This document shows positions 21,716-30,408 of a stretch of 64,000 nucleotides of DNA, one piece after another (position 1 is the first letter of the stretch; each line of letters begins with the position of its first letter). The notes beneath the pieces are model-generated. The model saw only the letters and a program-made list of their open reading frames with translations. It ran no database searches and had not been told where the DNA came from. The stretch comes from Acidovorax sp. sic0104. Lineage in GTDB: Bacteria > Pseudomonadota > Gammaproteobacteria > Burkholderiales > Burkholderiaceae_C. Position numbers and translations under genes: made by a program. The stretch is from NCBI RefSeq assembly GCF_019219095.1, contig NZ_JAHUWH010000020.1, forward strand, positions 1-64,000, given 5' to 3'.

Positions 21716-22573
21716 ATGTCCCCTTCCCCCATCCCTTTTCGCAACGCCGTCGTCACGGGGGCCTGTGGTGGCCTGGGCCAGGCCCTGGTGCGCGAGCTGC
21801 TGGCCCAGGGCGCGCAGGTGGCGCTGGTGGGCCTGCAGCGCGAGGTGCTCGATGCCCTTGCCGCTACCGCGCCTGGGCGCTGTGCGGTGTACACGCCCGA
21901 CGTGGCCGACGCCCCGGCCATGGGGCAGGTGGCCGCCGACTGGATGGCACGCGCCGGCCTGCCCGATCTGGTGGTCGCCAATGCCGGTGTGGCCGGCGGC
22001 TTCGACACCGCAGAGGCCGGCGACCTGGCCGTGATGCGCCGCATGCTGGAGATCAACCTGCTGGGCCCGGCCACCACCTTCCAACCCTTCGTGCAGGCGC
22101 TGCGGGTGCATGCCGTGCAGGGGCCGCGCTGCGCCCTGGTGGGCGTGGCCAGCATCGCGGGCTGGCGCGGCATGCCGGGCAATGGTGCCTACTGCGCCAG
22201 CAAGGGTGGGTTGATCCGCTACCTGGAGAGCCTGCGCGCGGAATGCCGGGGCTCGCGCCTGTCCGTGCACACCGTGAGCCCGGGCTATCTGCGCACGGCC
22301 CTCACCGCCGGGAACCGCTTTGCCATGCCCGGGCTCATGGAGCCCGATGCCGCCGCCCGTGCGCTGCTGGCCGGCGTGGCACGCGGGCGCGAACACATCG
22401 TGCTGCCACGGCGCATCGGCTGGCTCTCGCGCCTGCTGGCCTGCCTGCCCGCCGCCACCTACGACAGTCTTCTGCGCGGCCAGCCGCGCAAGCCGCGCGC
22501 TGGCGAAGCAGGTGCCACGGCCATCCCGGGCCTGACGAGGGGCACCAGCCAAGCGCCCTCCGAGCCCCTTTGA
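21716..22573 (+). CDS. Short-chain dehydrogenase/reductase
   Basis: A 285-residue classical SDR. It has the cofactor motif TGACGGLGQA, the structural NAG motif (VVANAGVAGG) and the catalytic YCASK motif followed by PGYLRTAL. It should interconvert an alcohol and a ketone with NAD(P)H. First gene of a five-gene operon; the monooxygenase follows after 22 bases. The C-terminal stretch (RIGWLSRLLACLPAATYDSLL) resembles SDRs acting on large hydrophobic substrates. Substrate unknown. Confidence 0.9.
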   Translation: MSPSPIPFRNAVVTGACGGLGQALVRELLAQGAQVALVGLQREVLDALAATAPGRCAVYTPDVADAPAMGQVAADWMARAGLPDLVVANAGVAGGFDTAEAGDLAVMRRMLEINLLGPATTFQPFVQALRVHAVQGPRCALVGVASIAGWRGMPGNGAYCASKGGLIRYLESLRAECRGSRLSVHTVSPGYLRTALTAGNRFAMPGLMEPDAAARALLAGVARGREHIVLPRRIGWLSRLLACLPAATYDSLLRGQPRKPRAGEAGATAIPGLTRGTSQAPSEPL

Positions 22574-22595
22574 ATTCCACCTGCGAGCAGCCCCG

Positions 22596-23948
22596 ATGCA
22601 AGACGACCTTCGCCACGCCCCCGTCGTGGACACCACCTCGCCCGCCACGCGCGGCTCGATAGCGTTGATCGGCGCCGGCCCCTCGGGCCTGGCCGGTGCG
22701 CGCAACCTGCAAAAACTCGGCATTCCATTCCAGGGCTTCGAGGCGTACACCGATGTGGGGGGGTTGTGGAACATCGCCAACCCGCGCTCCACGGTGTACG
22801 AGTCGGCCCACCTGATCTCGAGCAAGCGCACCACCGAGTTCAGCGAATTCCCCATGGCCGACAGCGTGGCCGACTACCCCAGCCACCGCGAGCTGTGCCG
22901 CTACTTCGCGGCCTTTGCCGACCATTTCGACCTGCGCCGGCACTTCCGCTTCGGCGTGCGCGTACTGAACGTGGAACCGCTGACCGACAGCGAAGACAGT
23001 CTGTGGCGCGTGACCATCGCCACGGCCGACGGCGGCACCGAGTGCGCCGAGTACAAAGGCGTGGTGATCGCCAACGGCACGCTGGCCGAGCCCAGCATGC
23101 CGAAGTTCGAGGGCGAATTCAGCGGCGAGTTGCTGCACACCTCGGCCTACAAGCATGCCGAGCAGTTCAAGGGCAAGCGTGTGCTCATCGTGGGCGCCGG
23201 CAATTCGGGCTGCGACATCGCGGTGGATGCGGTGCACTATGCCGACAGCGTAGACATCTCGGTGCGGCGCGGCTACTACTTCGTGCCCAAGTACGTGTTC
23301 GGCAAGCCTGCCGACACGCTGGGTGGCAAGCGCCCGCTGCCGCCCTGGCTCAAGCAGAAGGTGGACAGCACGGTCTTGAAATGGTTCACGGGCGACCCCA
23401 CGCGCTTCGGCTTTCCCAAGCCCGCGTACAGGATGTACGAGTCGCACCCCATCGTGAACTCGCTCATCCTGCACCACCTGGGCCATGGCGACATCCATGT
23501 GAAACCCGACATCGCGCGCTTGGACGGCTCCACCGTGCACTTCAAGGACGGCACCCGGCAGGACTACGACATGGTGCTGGCCGCCACGGGCTACACGCTG
23601 CACTACCCCTTCATCGCGCGCGAGTTGCTCAACTGGCAGGGCATGGCGCCGCGCCTGCACCTGAACATCTTTGCACCCGGGCGGCGCCGTCTGGCCGTGC
23701 TGGGCATGATCGAGGCCAGCGGCATCGGCTGGCAGGGCCGCTACGAACAGGCCGAGCTGGTGGCGCGCTACTTCAAGTCGCTCGATGCCGGCACGCCCGC
23801 CGCGCAGGCCTTCACAGCTGCGGTGCAGGGGCCGCCGCCCGACCTGTCGGGCGGATTCAAGTACCTGCAGCTTGAACGCATGGCCTACTACGTGCACAAG
23901 GACACCTACCGCGCGGCGGTGCGCAAGGCCGCCGCCGCACTGGCCTGA
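22596..23948 (+). CDS. Flavin-containing monooxygenase
   Basis: A 450-residue class B flavoprotein monooxygenase. The FAD motif GAGPSG is at residues 26-31, the FMO signature FSGELLHTSAYK follows, and the NADPH motif GAGNSGCDIAVD is present. Such enzymes insert oxygen at nitrogen or sulfur, or perform Baeyer-Villiger oxidation of ketones. In an operon with two SDRs, a Baeyer-Villiger-like step on an alcohol-derived ketone is an attractive inference, but it is not proven by the motif: FxGxxxHxxxY/F occurs in both groups. Confidence 0.91.
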   Translation: MQDDLRHAPVVDTTSPATRGSIALIGAGPSGLAGARNLQKLGIPFQGFEAYTDVGGLWNIANPRSTVYESAHLISSKRTTEFSEFPMADSVADYPSHRELCRYFAAFADHFDLRRHFRFGVRVLNVEPLTDSEDSLWRVTIATADGGTECAEYKGVVIANGTLAEPSMPKFEGEFSGELLHTSAYKHAEQFKGKRVLIVGAGNSGCDIAVDAVHYADSVDISVRRGYYFVPKYVFGKPADTLGGKRPLPPWLKQKVDSTVLKWFTGDPTRFGFPKPAYRMYESHPIVNSLILHHLGHGDIHVKPDIARLDGSTVHFKDGTRQDYDMVLAATGYTLHYPFIARELLNWQGMAPRLHLNIFAPGRRRLAVLGMIEASGIGWQGRYEQAELVARYFKSLDAGTPAAQAFTAAVQGPPPDLSGGFKYLQLERMAYYVHKDTYRAAVRKAAAALA

Positions 23949-23983
23949 AAACGATCACAAGAAGAAAACCGAGGAGACAAACC

Positions 23984-24919
23984 ATGCTGCCCGTGGACGA
24001 GATCCGCCTGAACTTCAACCCCGCATCGCTGATGCTGCTCAACGTGGTGCTGGGCTTTCTGATGTTCGGCATTGCGCTCGATACGCGGGTGGACGATTTC
24101 CGCCGCGTGGCCAAGATGCCCTGGGCCATGGCCGTGGGCATTGCCGCGCAGTTCATCGTGTTGCCGGCGGTGACCTTTGCGCTCACGCTGCTGCTGGGCG
24201 TGGGGCCGAGCATTGCCCTGGGCATGATTCTGGTGGCCTGCTGCCCGCCGGGCAATGTGTCCAACATCCTCACGCACCGCGCGCGCGGCAACGTGGCGCT
24301 GTCGGTGTCCATGACGGCCATCTCCAACGCCATCGCCATCGTGGCCATGCCGCTCAACTTCGCGTTCTGGGGCGGCATGCACCCCACGGCCGCGCCGCTG
24401 TTGAAGACCATCGCACTCGACCCGCTGGAGATGGTGGGCCACATCGTCGCCATCATCGGCGTGCCCTTCGTGCTGGGCCTGCTGTGCGCGCACCACCTGC
24501 CGCGCCTCACGCAGCGAGTGAAGAAGGCCGTGCGCATCATCAGCTTCCTGGCGCTTATCGGCTTCATCCTCGGGGCCATCGCGGGGAACTGGCGCTTCTT
24601 CCTCGACTACGTGGGCCTGGTGTTGCTGGCGGTGGCACTGCACGATGCGCTGGCCTTCGGCACCGGCTACCTGTGCGCACGCTTCACAGGCCTGCAAGAC
24701 TATGACCGGCGCGCCGTCGCCATCGAGGTCGGCATCCGCAATGCAGGCCTGGGCCTGGTGGTGATCTTCAGCTTCTTCGGCGGCCTGGGCGGCATGGCCG
24801 TGGTGGCCGGGGTCTGGGGCTTCTGGGACATCATCGCCGGGCTGGCACTAGCCAGCTGGTGGGGGCGCAAGGACCCGTTGGGAGCGCAGCCCGCGCCGGC
24901 GCAGGGAGAGCGCGCATGA
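23984..24919 (+). CDS. Bile acid:sodium symporter family (BASS) transporter
   Basis: A 311-residue polytopic membrane protein with about nine or ten hydrophobic segments. LVACCPPGNVSNILTHRARGNVALSVSMTAISN is the BASS signature. Relatives move bile acids, pantoate, pyruvate or other organic anions with sodium. GAGGAGACAAACC precedes the start. Its position after the monooxygenase suggests uptake of the pathway substrate or movement of a product. It overlaps the next gene by 4 bases (ATGA). Confidence 0.9.
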   Translation: MLPVDEIRLNFNPASLMLLNVVLGFLMFGIALDTRVDDFRRVAKMPWAMAVGIAAQFIVLPAVTFALTLLLGVGPSIALGMILVACCPPGNVSNILTHRARGNVALSVSMTAISNAIAIVAMPLNFAFWGGMHPTAAPLLKTIALDPLEMVGHIVAIIGVPFVLGLLCAHHLPRLTQRVKKAVRIISFLALIGFILGAIAGNWRFFLDYVGLVLLAVALHDALAFGTGYLCARFTGLQDYDRRAVAIEVGIRNAGLGLVVIFSFFGGLGGMAVVAGVWGFWDIIAGLALASWWGRKDPLGAQPAPAQGERA

Positions 24920-25938
24920 GCACGGCGCCCACGCTCCGCGCCCGCAACATCCTGGTCACGGGTGCCGACGGCTTTCTGGGCCGCGGCGTGGTGGCGGCAC
25001 TGGCGCGGCGGCCGGACACCGGCACCGTCGTCGCGCTCGACGTGCGCGAGGTGCCGCCCGAGCGCCGCGAGCCGGGCATTGCCTACCAGGCCCAGGACGT
25101 GCGCGACCCGGCACTGGCCGAGACGCTGCAGCGCCATGCCATCGACACGGTTGTGCACCTGGCCTCCATCGTCACGCCGGGGCGTGACTCCAACCGGGCC
25201 TTCGAATACGACGTGGACGTGAACGGCACGCGCAATGTGCTCGACGCCTGCGCGGCCCAGGGCGTGCGGCATGTGGTCGTGTCCTCCAGCGGCGCAGCCT
25301 ACGGCTACCACGCCGACAACCCGCCCTGGCTCACCGAGTCGCACCCGCTGCGCGGCAACGAAAGCTTTGCGTACGCGCACCACAAGCGCCTGGTCGAGGA
25401 GATGCTGGCCGCATGGCGCCAGAGCCATCCTCAACTGGCGCAGACCGTCTTTCGCATCGGCACCATCCTGGGCGAGCGGGTGGACAACCAGATCACCGCG
25501 CTGTTCGAGAAGCCGCGCCTTTTGGCCATCCGCGGCAGCGACAGCCCCTTCGTTTTCATCTGGGACGAGGACGTGACCGGCGCTCTGCTGCATGCGCTCG
25601 GGGGCGCATTGCCCGGCTGCTACAACCTCGCTGGCGACGGGGCGCTCACCATCCACCAGATCGCCGCGCGGCTGGGCAAGGGGACGTTGGACCTGCCGGC
25701 CGGCCTGCTGCGCGCGGCGCTGTTCGTGGGCTCGCGCCTGGGCGTGAGCCGCTACGGCCCTGAACAACTCGACTTTCTGCGTTACCGGCCGGTGCTGCTC
25801 AACACCGCCCTCAAGGAGCAACTGGGCTATGTGCCGCGCAAGACCAGCGCCGAGGCCTTCGACGCCTTCGTGGCCGCGCGCCAACGGCAAGGCCGGCCGG
25901 TTTCGGTGTCCGGCACCCTGGCAGGCAGCCGCGCATGA
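24916..25938 (+). CDS. NAD-dependent epimerase/dehydratase family protein
   Basis: A 340-residue extended SDR. ILVTGADGFLGRGVVAAL is the NAD motif, DTVVHLASIVTPGRD and VSSSGAAYGY follow, and the catalytic pair is Y and K in YAHHK. The ATG at 24916 overlaps the BASS stop codon by ATGA. Similar proteins include sugar epimerases and 3-beta-hydroxysteroid-type dehydrogenases, so it may act on a hydrophobic alcohol in line with its operon partners. It overlaps the EamA gene by 4 bases. Confidence 0.88.
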   Translation: MSTAPTLRARNILVTGADGFLGRGVVAALARRPDTGTVVALDVREVPPERREPGIAYQAQDVRDPALAETLQRHAIDTVVHLASIVTPGRDSNRAFEYDVDVNGTRNVLDACAAQGVRHVVVSSSGAAYGYHADNPPWLTESHPLRGNESFAYAHHKRLVEEMLAAWRQSHPQLAQTVFRIGTILGERVDNQITALFEKPRLLAIRGSDSPFVFIWDEDVTGALLHALGGALPGCYNLAGDGALTIHQIAARLGKGTLDLPAGLLRAALFVGSRLGVSRYGPEQLDFLRYRPVLLNTALKEQLGYVPRKTSAEAFDAFVAARQRQGRPVSVSGTLAGSRA

Positions 25939-26864
25939 GCGCTGCGACGTTGCCGGGGGACGCACAGCCCCGCGCGCTCTCGCAAGGGGACCTGGGCTGC
26001 GCGCTCGCGGTCATCCTGATCTGGGGTTCCAACTTCGTGGTCATGAAGATGGGGCTGCAGACCCTGAGCCCCATGCTGCTGGGCACGCTGCGCTTCGTCG
26101 CGGCCTCGCTGCCCTTCCTGCTCTTCGTGCGCCGGCCGCAGCTGCCCTGGCGCTTTGTCGTGGCTTACGGCCTGGCGCAGGGCTTGGGGCAGTTCGGCCT
26201 GCTGTTCCTGGGCCTGCGCCTGGGCATGACGGCGGGCATGGCCTCGGTGGTCATGCAGACCCAGGCCTTCTTCACGCTGATCCTGGCCACCGCGCTGCTG
26301 CACGAGCGCGCTCGCCCGGCGCAATGGCTGGGGCTGGCGGTGGCGTTCGGCGGGCTGCTGGTGATTGCCAGCGCCCATGGCGAGGGCGCCCTGCAGATGA
26401 GCCTGGCGGGCTTCGTGCTCACGCTGGGCGCGGCCTTCATGTGGGCCACGTCCAACATGGTGGTGCGCTTTGCGGCGCGCTCGGGTGGGCAGTACGCACC
26501 ATTTCCCTTCGTTGTGTGGAGCAGCACCGTGCCCATCGTGCCGTTCTTCGCGCTCGCGCTGTGGCTGGACGGCCCGGCCACGGTGGCAGCGCAGCTTGCC
26601 GGGCTCAACGGGCAGGCGCTGTTCGCGGTGCTGTACCTGGCCTTGCTGGCCACCTTGCTGGCCTACAGCCTGTGGACGCGTCTGCTGCAGCGCCACCCGG
26701 CGGGGCGGGTGGCCCCGTTCTCGCTGCTGATCCCGGTGGTGGGACTGCTGGCCGCCATGCTGGTGCTGGGCGAGCAGCCCGCGCCCGCGCAGTGGGCGGG
26801 CACCGGCGCCGTATTGCTGGGCATGCTCATCAACCAGTTTGGGCACAAATGGAAGACCCCCTGA
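25935..26864 (+). CDS. EamA/DMT-family transporter
   Basis: A 309-residue drug/metabolite transporter with two EamA repeats and about ten membrane segments (LAVILIWGSNFVVMKMGLQTLSPMLLGTLRF begins repeat 1; MSLAGFVLTLGAAFMWATSNMVVRFAA begins repeat 2). Members usually export small metabolites or amino acids. It is the last gene of the SDR-FMO-BASS-epimerase operon, translationally coupled through a 4-base overlap. BASS plus EamA gives the operon one likely importer and one likely exporter. Confidence 0.9.
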   Translation: MSAATLPGDAQPRALSQGDLGCALAVILIWGSNFVVMKMGLQTLSPMLLGTLRFVAASLPFLLFVRRPQLPWRFVVAYGLAQGLGQFGLLFLGLRLGMTAGMASVVMQTQAFFTLILATALLHERARPAQWLGLAVAFGGLLVIASAHGEGALQMSLAGFVLTLGAAFMWATSNMVVRFAARSGGQYAPFPFVVWSSTVPIVPFFALALWLDGPATVAAQLAGLNGQALFAVLYLALLATLLAYSLWTRLLQRHPAGRVAPFSLLIPVVGLLAAMLVLGEQPAPAQWAGTGAVLLGMLINQFGHKWKTP

Positions 26865-26935
26865 GTCGCTTCGCGCCTTCCCCCTGAAAGGGGGACGCCG
26901 CCAGCGCGGCGGGGCGGCCCTTGCGCGGCGGCGGC
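26865..26935. repeat. Intergenic GC-rich repeat (CTTCCCCCTGAAAGGGGGA type)
   Basis: GAGTCGCTTCGCGCCTTCCCCCTG, then AAAGGGGGACGCCGCCAGCG and CGGCGGGGCGGCCCTTGCG, form consecutive short hairpins (TTCCCCCT/AGGGGGA; CGCCGCC/GGCGG). I recall this composite sequence as a common gene-end repeat in Comamonadaceae. It fills the gap between the convergent EamA and tartrate dehydrogenase genes. Confidence 0.65.
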
Positions 26936-27007
26936 TGGCCACGGTCATGCCTGCTCGCCATCAACGCGCGGCTTCACGGTCGGGAGAAGCGCAATGCGCC
27001 TGCCTGC

Positions 27008-28108
27008 TCAGGCCTTGGCGATGCGCGCCGCGATGGCCTGGCCCAGCTCGGTGGTGTTGGCCGTGCCACCCAGGTCGGGCGTGAGCGGGCCTTCCTTCAG
27101 GGCGGCTTCGATGGCGGCGACGATGGCGTCGTGCGCGGCGCGGCCGGCCCCCTGGCCCTGGGTCAAAAAGTCCAGCATCAGCGCGCCCGACCAGATCATG
27201 GCGATGGGATTGGCGATGTTCTTGCCGTAGATGTCGGGCGCCGAGCCGTGCACGGGCTCGAACAGCGACGGGAAGCTGCGCTCGGGGTTCAGGTTGGCCG
27301 AGGGCGCCAGGCCGATGGTGCCGGTGGTCGCGGGGCCCAGGTCCGAGAGAATGTCGCCGAACAGGTTGGTGGCGGCCACAACGTCGAAGCGGCCCGGCTG
27401 CAGCACGAAGCGCGCGGTGAGGATGTCGATGTGCTGCTTGTCCAGCGTGATGCCGGGGTAGCTCTTGGCGACGTCGTCGGCGCGCTGGTCCCACCAGGGC
27501 ATGCTGATGGCGATGCCGTTGCTCTTGGTGGCCAAGGTGACGTGCTTGCGCGGGCGGCTCTGGGCCAGGTCGAAGGCGAACTTGAGCAGGCGCTCGGCGC
27601 CCTTGCGCGAATAGACGGATTCCTGGATCACGATCTCGCGGTCGGTGCCTTCGTACATGATGCCGCCCAGCGAGGTGTACTCACCCTCGGTGTTCTCGCG
27701 CACCACGTAGTAGTCGATGTCGCCGGGCTTGCGGCCGGCCAGGGGGCAGGGCACGCCTTCGAACAGGCGCACGGGGCGCAGGTTGATGTACTGGTCGAAC
27801 TCGCGGCGGAACTTGAGCAGCGAGCCCCACAGGGAGACGTGGTCGGGCACGGTGGCAGGCCAGCCCACGGCGCCGAAGAAGATCGCGTCCATGCCCGAGA
27901 GCTGCGCCTTCCAGTCGTCGGGCATCATTTTTCCGTGCGCGGCGTAGTAGTCGCAACTGGCCCAGTCCACTGTGGTGGTCTCCAGCTGGATGCCGAAGCG
28001 CTGCGCGGCGGCCTGTACGGCGCGCAGGCCTTCGGGCATGACTTCCTTGCCGATGCCGTCGCCCGGGATGACGGCGATCTTGTAGGTCTTGGGGGTGCTG
28101 GTGCTCAT
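27008..28108 (-). CDS. Tartrate dehydrogenase / D-malate dehydrogenase
   Basis: A 366-residue isocitrate/isopropylmalate-dehydrogenase-family enzyme of the TtuC/DmlA branch. KIAVIPGDGIGKEVMPEG begins it; VVRENTEGEYTSLGG binds substrate and ATNLFGDILSDLGP binds metal. The start at 28108 has AAGGAG close upstream. It oxidises D-malate or tartrate (and may decarboxylate) with NAD. A DmlR-like LysR gene faces away from it over a 179-base gap, the same arrangement as dmlA/dmlR in E. coli. Which acid is preferred cannot be read from sequence. Confidence 0.93.
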   Translation of the reverse strand: MSTSTPKTYKIAVIPGDGIGKEVMPEGLRAVQAAAQRFGIQLETTTVDWASCDYYAAHGKMMPDDWKAQLSGMDAIFFGAVGWPATVPDHVSLWGSLLKFRREFDQYINLRPVRLFEGVPCPLAGRKPGDIDYYVVRENTEGEYTSLGGIMYEGTDREIVIQESVYSRKGAERLLKFAFDLAQSRPRKHVTLATKSNGIAISMPWWDQRADDVAKSYPGITLDKQHIDILTARFVLQPGRFDVVAATNLFGDILSDLGPATTGTIGLAPSANLNPERSFPSLFEPVHGSAPDIYGKNIANPIAMIWSGALMLDFLTQGQGAGRAAHDAIVAAIEAALKEGPLTPDLGGTANTTELGQAIAARIAKA

Positions 28109-28287
28109 GCGGACTCCTTGAGGGTGGTGCAAAGGTGGATGGTGGCAGATGGCTGGCGCAGTGGTGGCAGGCAGCGCGGGGCTGAAGGCATCACGGGCGG
28201 TCCTGTGGAGGGACCGGCTGGATGGCATTGTTTGGCACGCTGCCTGAAAATACAATCCAGCAACTGTGCTCTTATTCTTCACACATC

Positions 28288-29283
28288 GTGCATAAAAACC
28301 CTGCCACCGACGACCTGCGTGTGTTCACCGTGGTCGTGCGCAAGGCCAGCTTTGGCGATGCGGCCACGGAGCTGGGCGTCTCGCCCGCGTACGTGAGCAA
28401 GCGCATCCGCCTGCTGGAGCAGGAGCTGGCCGTGAAGCTGCTGCACCGCACGACTCGGCGCGTGGCGGTGACGGAGGAGGGCGAGCGCGTCTTTCATTGG
28501 GCGCAACGCATCCTGGACGACATGGACCAGCTGCTGCAGGAGGTAGCCATCACCCGGCGCGAGCCGCGCGGGCAGCTGCGGGTGAGCAGCAGCTTCGGCT
28601 TTGGCCGGCAGATCGTGGCGCCCGCGCTGTCGCGGCTGGTGGAGCAGCACCCGGGCCTGCAGGTGCGGCTGGAGGTGTTCGACCGGCTGGTGGATGTGGC
28701 CGGCGAAGGGTTCGATCTGGATGTGCGCGTGGGCGACGAGATCGCACCCCACCTGATCGCCCGCCGGCTGGCGGACAACCACCGCGTGCTGTGCGCGGCG
28801 CCGGCCTATCTGGAGAGCCACGGCACGCCGCGCACGCTGGCCGAGCTGCCCAGCCACGACTGCCTGGTGATCAAGGAGCGCGACCACCCATTCGGCGTAT
28901 GGCGGCTGCGCAGCGGTGCGGTGGACGAGACGGTGAAGGTGCGCGGCCCGCTGTCGGCCAACAACGGGGAGATGGTGGTGCAGTGGGCCGTTCATGGCCG
29001 CGGCATCGCGCTGCGCTCGCTGTGGGATGTGGGGGCGCACCTGCGCGCGGGGCGGCTGGTGCAGGTTTTGCCGGACTGGTACCAGGAGGCCAATGTGTGG
29101 GCCGTGTACCCCACGCGGCTGGACCGCTCGGCCAAGGTGCGGGTGTGTGTGGAGTTTCTGGAGGCGTACTTCCGCACGGAGTGGGGCAAGGTGCAGCCGC
29201 AAGGCGGGCAGGTCTTGGACGTACAGGGGGCAGGGTCTGCGGGCGTAGGGCCAGCGGTCGCTTTGCCCTTTATAAAAAAATAG
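28288..29283 (+). CDS. LysR-family regulator, DmlR-like
   Basis: A 331-residue LysR regulator if translation starts at GTG 28288 (MHKNPATDDLRVFTVVVRKASFGDAATELGVSPAYVSKRI), which matches the family N-terminus. An in-frame ATG at 28222 would add 22 residues without family resemblance. The effector domain runs to about residue 300. The C-terminal 25 residues or so (DVQGAGSAGVGPAVALPFIKK) look like read-through into the short repeat at 29271, whose TAG supplies the stop. It probably regulates the divergent dehydrogenase gene. Confidence 0.87.
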   Translation: MHKNPATDDLRVFTVVVRKASFGDAATELGVSPAYVSKRIRLLEQELAVKLLHRTTRRVAVTEEGERVFHWAQRILDDMDQLLQEVAITRREPRGQLRVSSSFGFGRQIVAPALSRLVEQHPGLQVRLEVFDRLVDVAGEGFDLDVRVGDEIAPHLIARRLADNHRVLCAAPAYLESHGTPRTLAELPSHDCLVIKERDHPFGVWRLRSGAVDETVKVRGPLSANNGEMVVQWAVHGRGIALRSLWDVGAHLRAGRLVQVLPDWYQEANVWAVYPTRLDRSAKVRVCVEFLEAYFRTEWGKVQPQGGQVLDVQGAGSAGVGPAVALPFIKK

Positions 29284-29329
29284 CCGCTATCGCTTGTCCA
29301 CCAAGCGCCAGCAGCTATTGTTTTGATAG
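29271..29329. repeat. Short Comamonadaceae hairpin repeat at the end of the LysR gene
   Basis: ATAGCCGCTATCGCTTGTCC and CCAAGCGCCAGCAGCTATTG form an imperfect hairpin with an A run before it. It lies between the convergent LysR and yqeY ends and provides the LysR stop codon. Confidence 0.8.
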
Positions 29330-29382
29330 TGGATGGCCCGAGGCCTTCCGCAGCGCCTTGGCGCTGCGGCACCGTGGGGCGC

Positions 29383-29829
29383 TCAGCCAGCCAGCGCAGC
29401 CTTGACAGCGGCAGAGACCTGGCCCATGTCGGCCTTGCCCGCCAGACGGGTCTTGACCACGCCCATGACCTTGCCCATGTCGCCGGGGCCTGCAGCGCCC
29501 AGCTCGGCCACGATGGCCTTGACGGCGGCCAGGGTCTCCTCGGCCGACATGCGCTCGGGAAGGTAGGCCTGCAGCACCGCCATCTCCGACTTTTCCTTGT
29601 CGGCCAGGTCCTGGCGGCCTGCGCCTTCGAAAGCCGTGATGGAGTCCTTGCGCTGCTTGATGAGCTTGTCCACGATGGCCACGACAGCCACGTCGTCCAG
29701 CTCGATGCGTTCGTCCACTTCCTTTTGCTTCATCGCGGCCTGCAGCAGGCGGATGGTGCCCAGGCGCTCGCTGTCCTTGGCACGCATGGCGGTTTTCATG
29801 TCTTCGGTGATCTGATCCTTGAGGCTCAT
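29383..29829 (-). CDS. yqeY: GatB/YqeY domain-containing protein
   Basis: A 148-residue YqeY protein. MSLKDQITEDMKTAMRAKDSERLGTIRLLQAAMKQKEVDERIELDD and AYLPERMSAEETLAAVKAIVAELGA are characteristic, and the C-terminal GKVMGVVKTRLAGKADMGQVSAAVK matches the GatB tail-like domain. It may relate to tRNA-dependent amidation but its function is not settled. It lies downstream of rpsU, as in many bacteria, but is separated from it by an rpsU terminator and a 100-bp palindrome. The dnaG gene that often follows is absent here. Confidence 0.92.
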   Translation of the reverse strand: MSLKDQITEDMKTAMRAKDSERLGTIRLLQAAMKQKEVDERIELDDVAVVAIVDKLIKQRKDSITAFEGAGRQDLADKEKSEMAVLQAYLPERMSAEETLAAVKAIVAELGAAGPGDMGKVMGVVKTRLAGKADMGQVSAAVKAALAG

Positions 29830-29871
29830 GAGGCTTTTCCTTTGTCTTTGTGTTGGTCAGGCAGGGATTTA

Positions 29872-29971
29872 GGGTTTGCAAAAAGCCCCTCTGGCTAGGC
29901 GTAGTGCCGCGGACAGTAGTCTCGCTACGGCAAGGCGCTACAACAACGCCAGAGGGGCTTTTTGCAAACCC
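29872..29971. repeat. 100-bp palindrome with 24-bp perfect arms between rpsU and yqeY
   Basis: The arms 29872-29895 and 29948-29971 are perfect complements. They contain AAAAAGCCCCTC and GAGGGGCTTTTT, so each strand could terminate. Inside, GTAGTGCC (29901-29908) pairs with GGCGCTAC (29934-29941), and GTAG/CTAC forms a small apical stem. It lies in the yqeY leader region, downstream of the rpsU terminator. Confidence 0.85.
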
Positions 29972-29979
29972 GAAAAAAC

Positions 29980-30016
29980 AAAAACCCGCGCTTGGCGTCC
30001 CTAGCGCGGGTTTGTC
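29980..30016 (-). terminator. Rho-independent terminator of rpsU
   Basis: On the minus strand AAACCCGCGCT pairs with AGCGCGGGTTT around a ten-base loop and is followed by a T-rich run (TTGTTTTTT). It starts about 35 bases past the rpsU stop codon. Confidence 0.9.
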
Positions 30017-30050
30017 GGCACTCCGTATCAGGACGGGGCCTAAGCGGTAC

Positions 30051-30263
30051 TTAGTACAGCTTCTTGGGCAGTTGCATGCTGCGAACGCGCTTGTAGTGAC
30101 GCTTCACGGCGGCTGCCTTCTTGCGCTTGCGCTCGGCGGTGGGCTTTTCGTAGAACTCACGGGCGCGCAGGTCGGTCAGCAGACCGAGCTTTTCAATGGT
30201 GCGCTTGAAGCGGCGCAGGGCAACGTCAAAGGGTTCGTTTTCTTTTACGCGGATCGTAGTCAT
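30051..30263 (-). CDS. rpsU: 30S ribosomal protein S21
   Basis: A 70-residue basic protein. [20 protein letters not shown] is the S21 N-terminus, then [20 protein letters not shown], and the lysine/arginine-rich [21 protein letters not shown] is the S21 C-terminal half. S21 joins the small-subunit platform and assists initiation. It has its own terminator and a likely promoter about 140 bases upstream, with yqeY next. Confidence 0.97.
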
Positions 30264-30402
30264 TAGCTAATGGTTTCCAAAATGTGCCCACAGAGGGACT
30301 TCAGGAGATCGGGCCTGAAGGCCGTGTGTGGCGGGTTTCCCCGTCTCAGTCATGGACTGTAACTAGTATTTGGCCGACGGGGCATTGCCAGCAAAGCCGG
30401 AG

Positions 30403-30408
30403 ATTATA
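30403..30408 (-). promoter_or_regulatory. Perfect -10 box of a probable rpsU promoter
   Basis: The minus strand carries TATAAT here, preceded by GGC. TTGCAC lies 19 bases further upstream (long for a -35 spacing). Transcription would give an rpsU leader of about 130 bases (30264-30395). In the remaining gap to the GGDEF-EAL gene (30409-30577) I see nothing else I can name. Confidence 0.5.

Noticed and set aside
28229-28255. TTGGCA and TACAAT upstream of the DmlR-like gene as a sigma-70 promoter
   Set aside because: The spacer is only 13 bases.
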